The translations under genes and the position numbers were made by a program. The notes beneath the pieces were generated by a model. The model worked only from the letters and a program-made list of their open reading frames with translations, did not search any database and had not been told where the DNA came from. Below, in pieces: positions 44,763 through 53,682 of a DNA stretch of 64,000 nucleotides. The DNA comes from Candidatus Nanopelagicales bacterium (GTDB taxonomy: Bacteria; Actinomycetota; Actinomycetes; S36-B12): positions 1 through 64,000 of the forward strand of contig JAPKAV010000001.1 in the NCBI GenBank assembly GCA_028825115.1, read 5' to 3'. The stretch's first letter is position 1; each line of letters starts with the position of its first letter.

Positions 44763-45773
44763 ATGGAAAAACCAAATACCGAATCCAAACGGGCACTGAT
44801 CACCGGTGTTGCCGGACAAGATGGAACGATCCTGTCCCAAGCGTTGATCAAGGACGGCTACAGCGTGACCGGTTTGATCAAACCGGGAACGGGCGCTGAC
44901 ACATTGTTGCGGTACGCGCCGGAATTGAGAATCTTTGAGGTTGAACTTAGCGATCAGGACCACGTGGAAAAAGCGGTTGTCGACCTAAACCCGCACGAGA
45001 TTTACAACTTCGGTGGCATCAGCTCGATTGTTGAATCGGTAAATAACCCTGAAATAACCCACGAGGTTAACGTGGGTTCGGTCCAGGCGATTGTGCGCGG
45101 CATGACAACACTCCAGGGAAATTCCCATTCACCCAAATTGGTTGCAGCTGCCAGTGGCACAATCTTTGAAGGAGTAGATAAAGCCCCGCAAACCGAAAAC
45201 ACCGTTCCTGAGCCTAAGTCGCCGTACGCGCAGTCAAAAGCAGAAGTAATCTCAATGTTAAAAAGTGCACGGGAAACACAAGGCCTGTTCACAACAGCCG
45301 CGATTCTCTACAACCATGAGTCACCATTACGCGGTGAAGGTTTTGTCACCCGTAAAATCACAATGGCGGTAGCCAAGATTTCCCGTGGACAGCAAGAGGT
45401 TTTGGAACTGGGTGACATTGAAGTGGCCCGCGACTGGGGTTGGGCTCCCGACTACGTGAATTGCATGCGGCTCATGCTGGGCGCTTCCACCCCAAGCAAT
45501 TTCATTCTCGCCACCGGCATTTCGCACCGACTTTCGTTTTTTGTTCAACGTGCCTTTGCCGCCGTGGGAATCACAAATTGGCAGGACTACGTGGTCAGCA
45601 CCAGTGACAATCTGCGCAAGGTAGACACGAACCTGCTCGTGGGGGACAGCCGCAAGGCCTATATTGAATTGGGTTGGCGTCACACGGTCGACTTTGATCA
45701 CATTGCCGCAAAAATGGTTCAGTACGACCTTGAATTACTCAAAGATCCCAGCGCTCTGTGGCGTGAAAGTTAA
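44763..45773 (+). CDS. Divergent Gmd paralogue (extended SDR)
   Basis: A 336-residue protein aligned with the preceding Gmd throughout: ITGVAGQDGT, LYNHESPLRGEGFVTRKITM and RDWGWAPDYV. It keeps the YAQSK Tyr/Lys pair, but the STSEMFG segment is replaced by ASGTIFEG, so the catalytic Glu of dehydratases is absent. It may be a reductase, an epimerase or a regulatory partner of Gmd. The spacer has TAACCT (overlapping the gmd stop) 5 nt before ATG. Confidence 0.85.
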   Translation: MEKPNTESKRALITGVAGQDGTILSQALIKDGYSVTGLIKPGTGADTLLRYAPELRIFEVELSDQDHVEKAVVDLNPHEIYNFGGISSIVESVNNPEITHEVNVGSVQAIVRGMTTLQGNSHSPKLVAAASGTIFEGVDKAPQTENTVPEPKSPYAQSKAEVISMLKSARETQGLFTTAAILYNHESPLRGEGFVTRKITMAVAKISRGQQEVLELGDIEVARDWGWAPDYVNCMRLMLGASTPSNFILATGISHRLSFFVQRAFAAVGITNWQDYVVSTSDNLRKVDTNLLVGDSRKAYIELGWRHTVDFDHIAAKMVQYDLELLKDPSALWRES

Positions 45774-45781
45774 GGGTGATC

Positions 45782-48577
45782 GTGGCTACAGGTGAAAGCT
45801 TTGTTGACAAGGTCAAAAAATCTCCCAAAGTTGCCATTTATTGGGGCAAGCTTGCAATAAATAAAATGCCTCCCCCTGTCCAACATAAACTTAATTCGCG
45901 CCGGCACTTAAATATTGTGACCGAACAGATCGCGCAACACACGAACCCCGGTTACCTCCAACCCCGCTACAAACTATCCGACACAATCGCCGACACCGTT
46001 CCTATTAGTTGGCTCGTCCCCACCCGAAGCACGCCATTCCCGCAAAAAGGATTGGAACCTGGGTCTTTCACCGAAGCAGACCGGGAGAGTGTCACCCTCT
46101 GGCTTGAAAACAACTATCTCGATAGCGACCAAGATCTTGTTGAGCGCTTAGATGCAATGAGTGACGAATACGGCCGCTTTCGCACTGCCCTACGAAGTCG
46201 GCTTAACCTAAACAGCATCCCACCAACAAATAACACCCAGCAACTACAACCGGGGCGAGTACTCCTTGACGCGCGTTGCCTGCAAGCGCCGCAGTACGCG
46301 ACCCGGGGAATTGGTAAGTACGCATACGAGCTCCTCGACACTCTGCGCGCCATAATCGGTGACCAATACACCACCTTGCTCATTGACCGAGACCTCACCG
46401 ACCTCCCCAAAGAAATCCAAGGTGACTGTGAAGTAACCCACCAGGTCACCAAGGATCAAACATCACGATTCGGAATTTTCTTTCAACCATCACCTATGAC
46501 CGCAACCATTGATCCGATTATCGCGGTCTTGCATAGCAGTGTTTATGCAGTCTCGATTTTCCACGACTTTATCCCGATGCATTTTCCCAATGTGTATTTA
46601 ACCGATGCCACAACCCGCGTTGAATACAGCACAGCATTTGATTCCTTGGCCTACTTCAACGAGTTCTATTGCAACTCAATAAATACTAAAAACGAACTTG
46701 AAACCCGACTGAAAAAGCGACTTGGTCCAACCCTGAATAACAAATTCCAAGTTGTCTGGCCAGAACCGATCTCTGATCCGATCAACAATGTCCAATTACG
46801 ATCAACAGCAAATGGCCCGATCGTTGTCATGACGGGTGATGAACCCCGCAAAAACAATCTCGGCACCCTCTCAGCAATTGGACTTGCCACCACAAATGAA
46901 CCTAAACGAGACGTTGTAGTTGTCGGCATGTCCAGTCAGTGGGTGACCGTTCACAACACCTCAATCTTGGCAGCAATGCGTCCGGGTGAGACGGTGGCAG
47001 CGCCACGATTAAGTGACCAGGAACTCCACGACCTGTTAGCGCGAGCAAGTGTCACGGTCGTCGCCTCATTTGATGAGGGACTCTCACTGCCCGTGATTGA
47101 GGCCGTCCGTGCCGGCTCACCCGTCGCCGGTTCTTCAATTCCTGAACACGAAGAACTGTTGGGAAATAACGGTGTTTTAGTGCCGGCGGCAAATATTAAG
47201 GAGCTCGCACAAGCAATTAATTACGCCCGCGGCAATCGCGCACTTCATGCCAAACAACTCAGGAAGCTCAATACCCACCAACATGTGTCAACCCCGCAAG
47301 CAACAATCAACACCTTGCAGGACTTCACCCCTCAGGAAGCAGAGTCACCGACACAAACAACTAAGACACGAAACAACCCACCCAAAATTGCATTGGCAAC
47401 TCCGTGGCCCCCGCAACAATCAGGTATCGCGGACTTCTCCCTGGCAACTGCAACCGAGTTATCCAAAATCTCAGAGTTGACCTTGTTCACCACGAGTGAT
47501 GCACAAACAGAAGGCTTTACCAGCCGCAATGTTCGCGAACTTATTGACACTCCTGAAACCGGTAACGAATTTGATTACATTATTTCCGTTTTAGGAAACA
47601 GTAGTTTCCACCTACCATTTTTTGACCTGTTGAATTATCAGAATGCAACGGTTATTTCCCACGACACTCGTTTCATTGAGTACTACGCGGGGGTAACCGG
47701 TGGCGGTGTTGAGCAATTAATGCTCAAAACTAGGAAAGCCAATCCGCGAGGTCGAATTGAACCACCACTAAATCAACAAATTGACGACATGCGATTGATT
47801 CAAAACATGGGGTTCTGGGAAGTTGCGCGCAAATCCCAACAAATAATTCTGCACACCCCCATGGCCGTGCCAATTATTTCCGAGCAAGTGGGCTACACCC
47901 CCAATGTGCTCCCCTTTGCAAATTACCGTGCACCCAAACCCGAATGGCTCACAACGCAAGCACGGGAGCAGGCCCGCACCAACCTAGGGTTTGACAAGCA
48001 CCCGCAAGGAACAATTCACTTCGCCTCATTTGGTTTCGTTGACAACCGAACCAAAATGGCAGACGTACTCCTCGAAACGGCCGCTTGGCTGACCCAGTGG
48101 GGACACCAAGTTGCCCTTTATTTTGTTGGTTCAGCCCAACCTGAGGTCGCAGCCGAACTCACGGCCCGCGCGAAAGAAGTGAACCTGGTTGATTTTGCAA
48201 TCACGGGTTACACCTCCGAGGATGCTTACCGTGACTATTTGCGGGCAATTGACCTTGGCGTGCAACTACGCATCAGCCCTTATCTCGGGGTTGCCGGGCC
48301 ATTGAGTGACATGGCTGCCTTCGGAACCCCCGCAATCGGCAGTCGCGGTGTCTGCATTGACGTTGACACCCCCGAGTTTGTTGACCAAATGCCCGACGAC
48401 GTCAGTTCGGTAATGGTTGCCCAAAGAATTGAATACCGCATCAACAACCCTCACAACCCAGACCTGATTGAAGCGCAACGACTGGACTACCTTGCGCGTA
48501 AGTCACCCAAGCGTTACGCCGAAGAACTACTCGTAATGCTGGAGAATCCGGATCAGCAAGGCAAGGCGGTTCGGTGA
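45782..48577 (+). CDS. Double GT4 glycosyltransferase
   Basis: A 931-residue protein with two complete GT-B modules. Module 1 (about 160-510) begins VLLDARCLQAPQYATRGIGK and has SFDEGLSLPVIEAVRAG. Module 2 (about 540-930) begins IALATPWPPQQSGIADFS and ends with GVAGPLSDMAAFGTPAIGS. The first 150 residues are unassigned. GTG 45782 is preferred because AAGGG lies 5 nt upstream; GTG 45776 is also possible. Modules may add two consecutive sugars. It overlaps the next gene by one base (TGATG). Confidence 0.85.
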   Translation: MATGESFVDKVKKSPKVAIYWGKLAINKMPPPVQHKLNSRRHLNIVTEQIAQHTNPGYLQPRYKLSDTIADTVPISWLVPTRSTPFPQKGLEPGSFTEADRESVTLWLENNYLDSDQDLVERLDAMSDEYGRFRTALRSRLNLNSIPPTNNTQQLQPGRVLLDARCLQAPQYATRGIGKYAYELLDTLRAIIGDQYTTLLIDRDLTDLPKEIQGDCEVTHQVTKDQTSRFGIFFQPSPMTATIDPIIAVLHSSVYAVSIFHDFIPMHFPNVYLTDATTRVEYSTAFDSLAYFNEFYCNSINTKNELETRLKKRLGPTLNNKFQVVWPEPISDPINNVQLRSTANGPIVVMTGDEPRKNNLGTLSAIGLATTNEPKRDVVVVGMSSQWVTVHNTSILAAMRPGETVAAPRLSDQELHDLLARASVTVVASFDEGLSLPVIEAVRAGSPVAGSSIPEHEELLGNNGVLVPAANIKELAQAINYARGNRALHAKQLRKLNTHQHVSTPQATINTLQDFTPQEAESPTQTTKTRNNPPKIALATPWPPQQSGIADFSLATATELSKISELTLFTTSDAQTEGFTSRNVRELIDTPETGNEFDYIISVLGNSSFHLPFFDLLNYQNATVISHDTRFIEYYAGVTGGGVEQLMLKTRKANPRGRIEPPLNQQIDDMRLIQNMGFWEVARKSQQIILHTPMAVPIISEQVGYTPNVLPFANYRAPKPEWLTTQAREQARTNLGFDKHPQGTIHFASFGFVDNRTKMADVLLETAAWLTQWGHQVALYFVGSAQPEVAAELTARAKEVNLVDFAITGYTSEDAYRDYLRAIDLGVQLRISPYLGVAGPLSDMAAFGTPAIGSRGVCIDVDTPEFVDQMPDDVSSVMVAQRIEYRINNPHNPDLIEAQRLDYLARKSPKRYAEELLVMLENPDQQGKAVR

Positions 48578-49716
48578 TGACAATCGGAATAGACCTCGAA
48601 CAGTTTGTTACCGACCCGTTTGCATCCGGTGTGCAGCGCGTTGTGCAGTACCTAGCAAAAGAATGGCCACGTGAAATCCAAGCCGACTGGATTGTTCCCA
48701 CCAATAACAAAAATGGTGATTACGCACTGCTCACCCGCGAGCAAGCCGCAGCCCTTATCTCAATTCCCTTTGACAACCCCATGCATGTTTCTGAACTCCC
48801 GGACGCAGTTGCCGCTGCAATAAGAAATATGCAGGCACCAACAATCACCGAAGCTGAGCTTGAGTCCCGCTACGACCTCTGGTTTCTCCCTGAAGTGTGT
48901 TACACACCTAAAGTCCTCAAAAGATTTGAGCGAATCCAAAAAACCACCACAACTGCCATGATCGGCTACGACGCCCTTCCCATGAGTGACCCCTATAACT
49001 ACAAGTTCACCCCAGGAACCCTGGCAACGGTGAGTGAATACTTCCGGCTCATTGCCACTACCAACATTTTGCTGTGCATCAGTGAGTTTACCAAAGACCA
49101 AGCACTCACATTTCTACGCAGAAGCCCGGAGCCCACCACCGAAGTTATTCACCCCGGCGGGGACCACATTTCCGCCCACATTTCCGACAACACCAACACA
49201 ACAAAGACCTACCTGCGTGTTGGCACCATGGAAGCTCGTAAGCAGCCGGTCGAGATCCTCAACGCATTCCTGCATGCCCGAGAAAACGGAAACCTCAAAG
49301 CAGAACTCCACTTTGTCGGAGCACCCGCTCGCGTGGACGTTGACATTAACTTTGCTATTGAACGAGCAATCAGTGAAGGCGCCCCCGTGCGCTGGACCAC
49401 AAATGCAAGTGACGAACAAGTAATGGATTTGGTGAGAGAGGCTGATGCATTCCTCTCCTTTGGTCGCGAAGGTTATGGAATTCCCGTACTTGAAGCCATT
49501 CAACTGGGCACCCCGGTGTTCTTTGACGGAACCCAGCCCGCCGCCGAGCTCATGCAAGGACACGGCGCCTACAAAACTTCAGTTGACCAGGCCTTCCAAG
49601 CACCGCTGCCACGAGCTATCACGCGTAAAGACCAAGAGCACGTACCCACCTGGAAGAATTACGCTTGCGACATCGCACATTCATTGAGCAAGGCTCAACA
49701 GGAGGGTTCGTCATGA
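48577..49716 (+). CDS. GT4-family glycosyltransferase
   Basis: A 379-residue GT-B enzyme. Opening strand TIGIDLEQFVTDPFASGVQR, central YLRVGTMEARKQPVEILNAF and GT4 donor motif LSFGREGYGIPVLEAIQLGTP. It resembles the N-terminal half of the GT4 protein at 29324. ATG 48577 overlaps the preceding stop; GTG 48574 is an alternative. It belongs to the run of translationally coupled GT4 genes. Confidence 0.87.
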   Translation: MTIGIDLEQFVTDPFASGVQRVVQYLAKEWPREIQADWIVPTNNKNGDYALLTREQAAALISIPFDNPMHVSELPDAVAAAIRNMQAPTITEAELESRYDLWFLPEVCYTPKVLKRFERIQKTTTTAMIGYDALPMSDPYNYKFTPGTLATVSEYFRLIATTNILLCISEFTKDQALTFLRRSPEPTTEVIHPGGDHISAHISDNTNTTKTYLRVGTMEARKQPVEILNAFLHARENGNLKAELHFVGAPARVDVDINFAIERAISEGAPVRWTTNASDEQVMDLVREADAFLSFGREGYGIPVLEAIQLGTPVFFDGTQPAAELMQGHGAYKTSVDQAFQAPLPRAITRKDQEHVPTWKNYACDIAHSLSKAQQEGSS

Positions 49717-50786
49717 GAGTTGCAATTGATGAACAAATCTTCGCACTCCAAAGACACGGTGGGATTTCTCGCCTCTTTTACGAATTAATATCGCAGTACC
49801 GAAACAATCCGGACTTTAACGTACAGGTTCTACCTTTTGACCGGCCGATTATTAGTGAGTACGTGATCAGAGACGTTCCCCTTCGCGACTACTTGAACGC
49901 GACTGCATCTAATCGAACCATCACCGGATTGTTCAAACAAGCAGCCCCGGGGAAATTTGATAAGCAAGCACAAATCGTTCACCACACATTCTACCTACCC
50001 CCAGGGCTTTATCGTTACAAGCAAGCCAAACGAATTGTCACGGTTTACGACATGATTCCTGAGATCATGCAACATACGAAACGTCGATTGGACTTTGCCA
50101 CTCGAAAGCGCAAGTTCCTCGAGGCAGCTGACCACGTCACCTGCATTTCACAGTCGACACTCAATGACGTGAAGCGAATCTGGCCTGATCTGCAGGTCCC
50201 CATGTCGGTGACCCACTTGGGCGTTAACCCGGCTTTCACACCAACAGCTGTCCACGACCAATCACTCCCGGAGAATTATATTTTGCATGTGGGCAACCGC
50301 GCCGACTACAAAGATGCTTGGACATTGACGCAAAGCTTCCAGAAACTTGCCCCGGAATTCCCCGACCTCAAACTGCTTTATGTTGGTGGTGGCAAGCCAA
50401 CCCCAGCTGAACAGGCCCAGTGGGGGAGCAATATCCAGTGGTTGCAAGCTCCCGAAACCCAACTACCTTCGATTTACGCCCAAGCGCGCCTATGTGTAGT
50501 TCCCTCCCGCTATGAAGGATTTGGGTTGCCAGCTTTGGAAGGTCTTGCCTCTGGAACCCCCCAGATTCTCTCGGACACTTCGTCCCTGCTCGAGGTGGGC
50601 GGAAGCGCTGCCCGCCATTTCACACCAGGAAGTATCCCCCAACTGACCGATCTAATCTCTGAAGTGCTCACCAACCCGCAGTTAGCCAAAGAAATGAGTG
50701 ATTCGGGGCTAGAGCAGGCGAAAAAGTTCACCTGGTACCGCTACGCTCAAGCGACCGCTGACGTTTACGCGAAGACCTTGGACTAG
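49713..50786 (+). CDS. GT4-family glycosyltransferase
   Basis: A 357-residue GT-B enzyme with RVAIDEQIFALQRHGGISR at the N-terminus, HVGNRADYKD, and VPSRYEGFGLPALEGLASGTP. The start ATG 49713 overlaps the upstream stop as ATGA with AGGAGG seven bases upstream; the longer frame from 49665 is rejected. The family includes mannosyltransferases, but the donor is not predictable. Confidence 0.88.
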   Translation: MRVAIDEQIFALQRHGGISRLFYELISQYRNNPDFNVQVLPFDRPIISEYVIRDVPLRDYLNATASNRTITGLFKQAAPGKFDKQAQIVHHTFYLPPGLYRYKQAKRIVTVYDMIPEIMQHTKRRLDFATRKRKFLEAADHVTCISQSTLNDVKRIWPDLQVPMSVTHLGVNPAFTPTAVHDQSLPENYILHVGNRADYKDAWTLTQSFQKLAPEFPDLKLLYVGGGKPTPAEQAQWGSNIQWLQAPETQLPSIYAQARLCVVPSRYEGFGLPALEGLASGTPQILSDTSSLLEVGGSAARHFTPGSIPQLTDLISEVLTNPQLAKEMSDSGLEQAKKFTWYRYAQATADVYAKTLD

Positions 50787-50789
50787 CGT
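50784..50789 (+). promoter_or_regulatory. -10 element built on upstream stop codon
   Basis: TAGCGT begins with the TAG stop of the preceding gene and ends 6 nt before ATG 50796. Confidence 0.5.
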
Positions 50790-50795
50790 CTGTCC

Positions 50796-51518
50796 ATGGC
50801 CTTGAGCAAGATTCTGATCGCGATCCCCGCCTGGAACGAGGTACTTTCAATCGGCGGGGTGATCCAAGACATCAAGTCCCACCGCCCTGACGTCGATATT
50901 TTAGTCGTGAATGACGGCTCAACCGACGCAACCCCGCAAGTTGCCCGATCGGCTGGGGCAACAGTTGCAAACTTGCCTTTCAATGTTGGAGTGGGCGGAG
51001 CAATGCGTACAGCTTTCCTCTACGCCCAACGGGGAGAATACGAATGTGTTGTGCAAGTTGATGCAGACGGTCAACATGAACCGGCTGAACTTGATCACCT
51101 CATTGAGAAACTCAACTATTGTGACATTGTGGTGGGCACCCGTTTTCACGAGAAGTCAACGTATGATGTGAAAGGGCCGCGCCGTTGGGCCATGCTGCTA
51201 CTTTCGCGGACTCTTTCGCGAATGGCAAAGACACCGGTCACCGATCCAACATCAGGTTTTCGTTCAGCAGGACCAAGGGCGATTCAACTTTTTAGCGATA
51301 ATTACCCCGCCGAATATCTTGGTGACACCGTTGGTTCACTCTCAATTGCGATCAAAACTGGACTCAAGATCGAGGAGACTCCGGTCACCATGTATTTCCG
51401 TGAGCATGGTCGCCCAAGCAAGAACGCTTTGTGGTCAGCGCTGTACTTGGGGAGGGCATCGCTGGCACTGGTCGTGCAAATTATGCGACGTTCGCGAAAG
51501 ATTAGTGTTCTGAATTAG
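50796..51518 (+). CDS. GT2 polyprenyl-phosphate sugar transferase (DPM1-like)
   Basis: A 240-residue GT-A enzyme with IAIPAWNEVLSIGG, VVNDGSTDAT and QVDADGQHEP, the pattern of dolichol/polyprenyl-phosphate mannosyl- or glucosyltransferases. It has no C-terminal membrane helices. Such enzymes often work with a DUF2304 membrane protein, and one is encoded at 52404, separated only by the divergent FkbM gene. It has a leaderless ATG. Confidence 0.88.
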   Translation: MALSKILIAIPAWNEVLSIGGVIQDIKSHRPDVDILVVNDGSTDATPQVARSAGATVANLPFNVGVGGAMRTAFLYAQRGEYECVVQVDADGQHEPAELDHLIEKLNYCDIVVGTRFHEKSTYDVKGPRRWAMLLLSRTLSRMAKTPVTDPTSGFRSAGPRAIQLFSDNYPAEYLGDTVGSLSIAIKTGLKIEETPVTMYFREHGRPSKNALWSALYLGRASLALVVQIMRRSRKISVLN

Positions 51519-51528
51519 GAATTGACAG

Positions 51529-52257
51529 CTATGGGGTTGATCGATCTATCTCGTCCGCTTGGAAATTCCGCTCGAAGAGGCAGGAACGTCCCCACACTCG
51601 GGTCAATTTAAATCCTTGGTTGATCAACACTTTTGCTACAGGATGGTTTTCCACGCGATATGCCGGCTCAACAATTTCCACGAGGCAACGTTGGATATTC
51701 CACTGCTCCCAATCTAGGTTCGAGAGGATACTGAGTTCTTCGCCTTCAACATCAAGTGAAAGGAGGTCGACTGTGGTCTTGGGCGGCAGATGTGTGAGAA
51801 GGATCGTGTTGAGTTCGTTAACGTAGACTTCTCGTTGTTGCCGTAGTTTCCACCCGAGGCCGATCAATTGCTGGGCGCGGGAGGAGTTGAGTGTACTGAG
51901 AGCGGATTCTTCAAATTCAAAAAAGTGCTCCAATCGGGGTGTACCCACTAGAGATTCAATATTGGTGTCGCGAGGGCGCCTAGAGTCAAAAAGTTCTTGA
52001 AATTGCGGTGACGCATCAATATTGACGCCGTGCCAACCAAGTTCGTAAAGGGACTTAGTAACGGAGAACCGATCGGGGTGGTTGGCCCCCACATCAATGT
52101 AAAAACCCTTTTTAGGAAATAGCTCAGCAAATAAGAGATCCTCACCATCTTGAGACCAACCGAGTTGCGGTAGGGACAGTGTCGACTTTGCAGTTTCCAA
52201 GATCCCACGTTCGACTGTCCAGTGCACAACGATTCGTCCGCCAGCAGTAAAGGGCAT
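51529..52257 (-). CDS. FkbM-family methyltransferase
   Basis: SAM-dependent O-methyltransferase of about 242 residues. Motif I is FYIDVGANHPDRFSV and the FkbM signature LLSLDVEGEELSILSNLDW follows. It probably methylates a sugar hydroxyl of the glycan. The frame is open to 52413, but that start would overlap the divergent DUF2304 gene, so ATG 52257 is preferred; the true start is uncertain. Confidence 0.82.
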   Translation of the reverse strand: MPFTAGGRIVVHWTVERGILETAKSTLSLPQLGWSQDGEDLLFAELFPKKGFYIDVGANHPDRFSVTKSLYELGWHGVNIDASPQFQELFDSRRPRDTNIESLVGTPRLEHFFEFEESALSTLNSSRAQQLIGLGWKLRQQREVYVNELNTILLTHLPPKTTVDLLSLDVEGEELSILSNLDWEQWNIQRCLVEIVEPAYRVENHPVAKVLINQGFKLTRVWGRSCLFERNFQADEIDRSTP

Positions 52258-52342
52258 GGACAACCAGGATACGAATAGTTTCAGCGATCGAAGACACCAG
52301 GTAACGTGTACGGTCAAATCCCATTCCTCTACTCGGATTAGA

Positions 52343-52363
52343 TAGACTGATAGCGGTAGTCTA
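52343..52363. promoter_or_regulatory. Symmetrical divergent promoter region (TAGACT-N9-AGTCTA)
   Basis: An inverted repeat with arms TAGACT (52343-52348) and AGTCTA (52358-52363). The right arm reads as a -10 on both strands: TAGTCT on plus (52357-52362), TAGACT on minus (52358-52363). It lies between the FkbM and DUF2304 genes. Confidence 0.45.
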
Positions 52364-52403
52364 CGCCGCAGGTAAGTGTGGTGCGGGAAATGGGGCAGAA
52401 CTA

Positions 52404-52760
52404 ATGGTGGCAAGTGTACTCGCTGCGATTTCTGCTCTCGTTGTTTTTGCTTTTGTGTTATACCTCCTCAGCCGTGGGGTTTTGAAGGAAAAGTATGCAG
52501 TTCTGTGGCTTGCGGTGACCGGAGGCGCTTTCTTCTTTTCATTATTCCCAAACGCACTTAAGTGGATCAGTGACTCTATTGGCGTCACGATTCCGTCGAA
52601 TTTGGTTTTCTTTGTAACACTGGTAATTTTGGTGCTGGTTAACATTCAACTTAGTTGTGAACTGAGTCGACATGAAGCGCGCATCCGCCGATTGGCTGAA
52701 GAATCTGCGCTACTAGGTGAGCGGATGCGTCACTTAGAAGAGAACGATGAACCCCAGTAG
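52404..52760 (+). CDS. DUF2304 small membrane protein
   Basis: A 118-residue protein with three hydrophobic segments (about 3-22, 29-50, 65-87) and a charged helical C-terminus, with LKEKYAVLWLAV matching DUF2304. DUF2304 proteins usually accompany a DPM1-like GT2 and are thought to anchor it or flip its product. The last 14 bases overlap the next gene. Confidence 0.85.
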   Translation: MVASVLAAISALVVFAFVLYLLSRGVLKEKYAVLWLAVTGGAFFFSLFPNALKWISDSIGVTIPSNLVFFVTLVILVLVNIQLSCELSRHEARIRRLAEESALLGERMRHLEENDEPQ

Positions 52761-53661
52761 TGTCCCCATTCTTGTTCTCGGTTTCAACAGACCGGATCGA
52801 GTCCGTCAATTATTAGCGTCACTAAGCACACTTGCACCGCAACAACTTTTTTTTGCGGTTGATGGACCAAGAAGAGACCGGCCATCTGATCAAGAGCTAG
52901 TTACTCAGACACAGAAAAGTTCCGAATTAATTAACTGGGATTGCGAAATCCACACTCAATTTCAAGTCGAAAATCTAGGTTGCGGGCGTGGGGTCACTGC
53001 CGGAATTGATTGGTTTTTCTCGCATGTTCCGGAGGGAATAATCTTGGAGGATGACATAGTCCCGTCGCCGTCATTCTTTCCATTTTGTGCTGAGCTGTTG
53101 GATAAGTACCGTGATGACAACAGAGTGTGGTGTGTGAACGGCTCGAATCGGTTGCCACAAGGAAAGGTATCTCAGGATCTTTCGTATCGTTTTTCCACTA
53201 TCCCACAAATCTGGGGGTGGGCCACTTGGGCAGATCGTTGGAAAGAGTACGCATTTGATATTTCCGGTTGGCGCTCAAATGGACTCTCGAGTGTGAAACT
53301 TTTGCAAACGGTGAATTACAGGCTAGGGGCGTTTGCTTACTGGTCGGCAAACTTCGACCTAATGGCGAAAATGGCTGTAGATACTTGGGATATTCAACTT
53401 GTTAATGCTGCGATGAGAAATGGCGGACTTGCTGCAATTCCCAATGTGAATCTGGTAGAAAACCTTGGTTGGGGAGAAGAGGCGACGCACACTAAAGCAA
53501 CACCGGATTTTATTCAACCTGTGAGTAAAGTTACGTTTCCGTTGACACACCCAACAGTCGTGGTGGACTCCCGTGCGGACAAATTCATGAACCACAGGCT
53601 TTACCAGGCAACCCCACTAGGCTTAGTTCAGCAATATATCCGCTATCGCGCTGCAAAATAA
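52747..53661 (+). CDS. GT-A glycosyltransferase, HlpA-like
   Basis: A 304-residue protein with ILVLGFNRPDRVRQLL, FAVDGPRRDRPSDQ, EGIILEDDIVPSPSFF (metal-binding EDD) and WGWATWADRW. This GT2-like clan is often annotated HlpA-like. It is clearly related to the gene at 60643-61575. It overlaps DUF2304 by 14 nt, so the two are co-translated. Confidence 0.82.
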   Translation: MNPSSVPILVLGFNRPDRVRQLLASLSTLAPQQLFFAVDGPRRDRPSDQELVTQTQKSSELINWDCEIHTQFQVENLGCGRGVTAGIDWFFSHVPEGIILEDDIVPSPSFFPFCAELLDKYRDDNRVWCVNGSNRLPQGKVSQDLSYRFSTIPQIWGWATWADRWKEYAFDISGWRSNGLSSVKLLQTVNYRLGAFAYWSANFDLMAKMAVDTWDIQLVNAAMRNGGLAAIPNVNLVENLGWGEEATHTKATPDFIQPVSKVTFPLTHPTVVVDSRADKFMNHRLYQATPLGLVQQYIRYRAAK

Positions 53662-53682
53662 GACACCAGGGAGAGGACCTCG

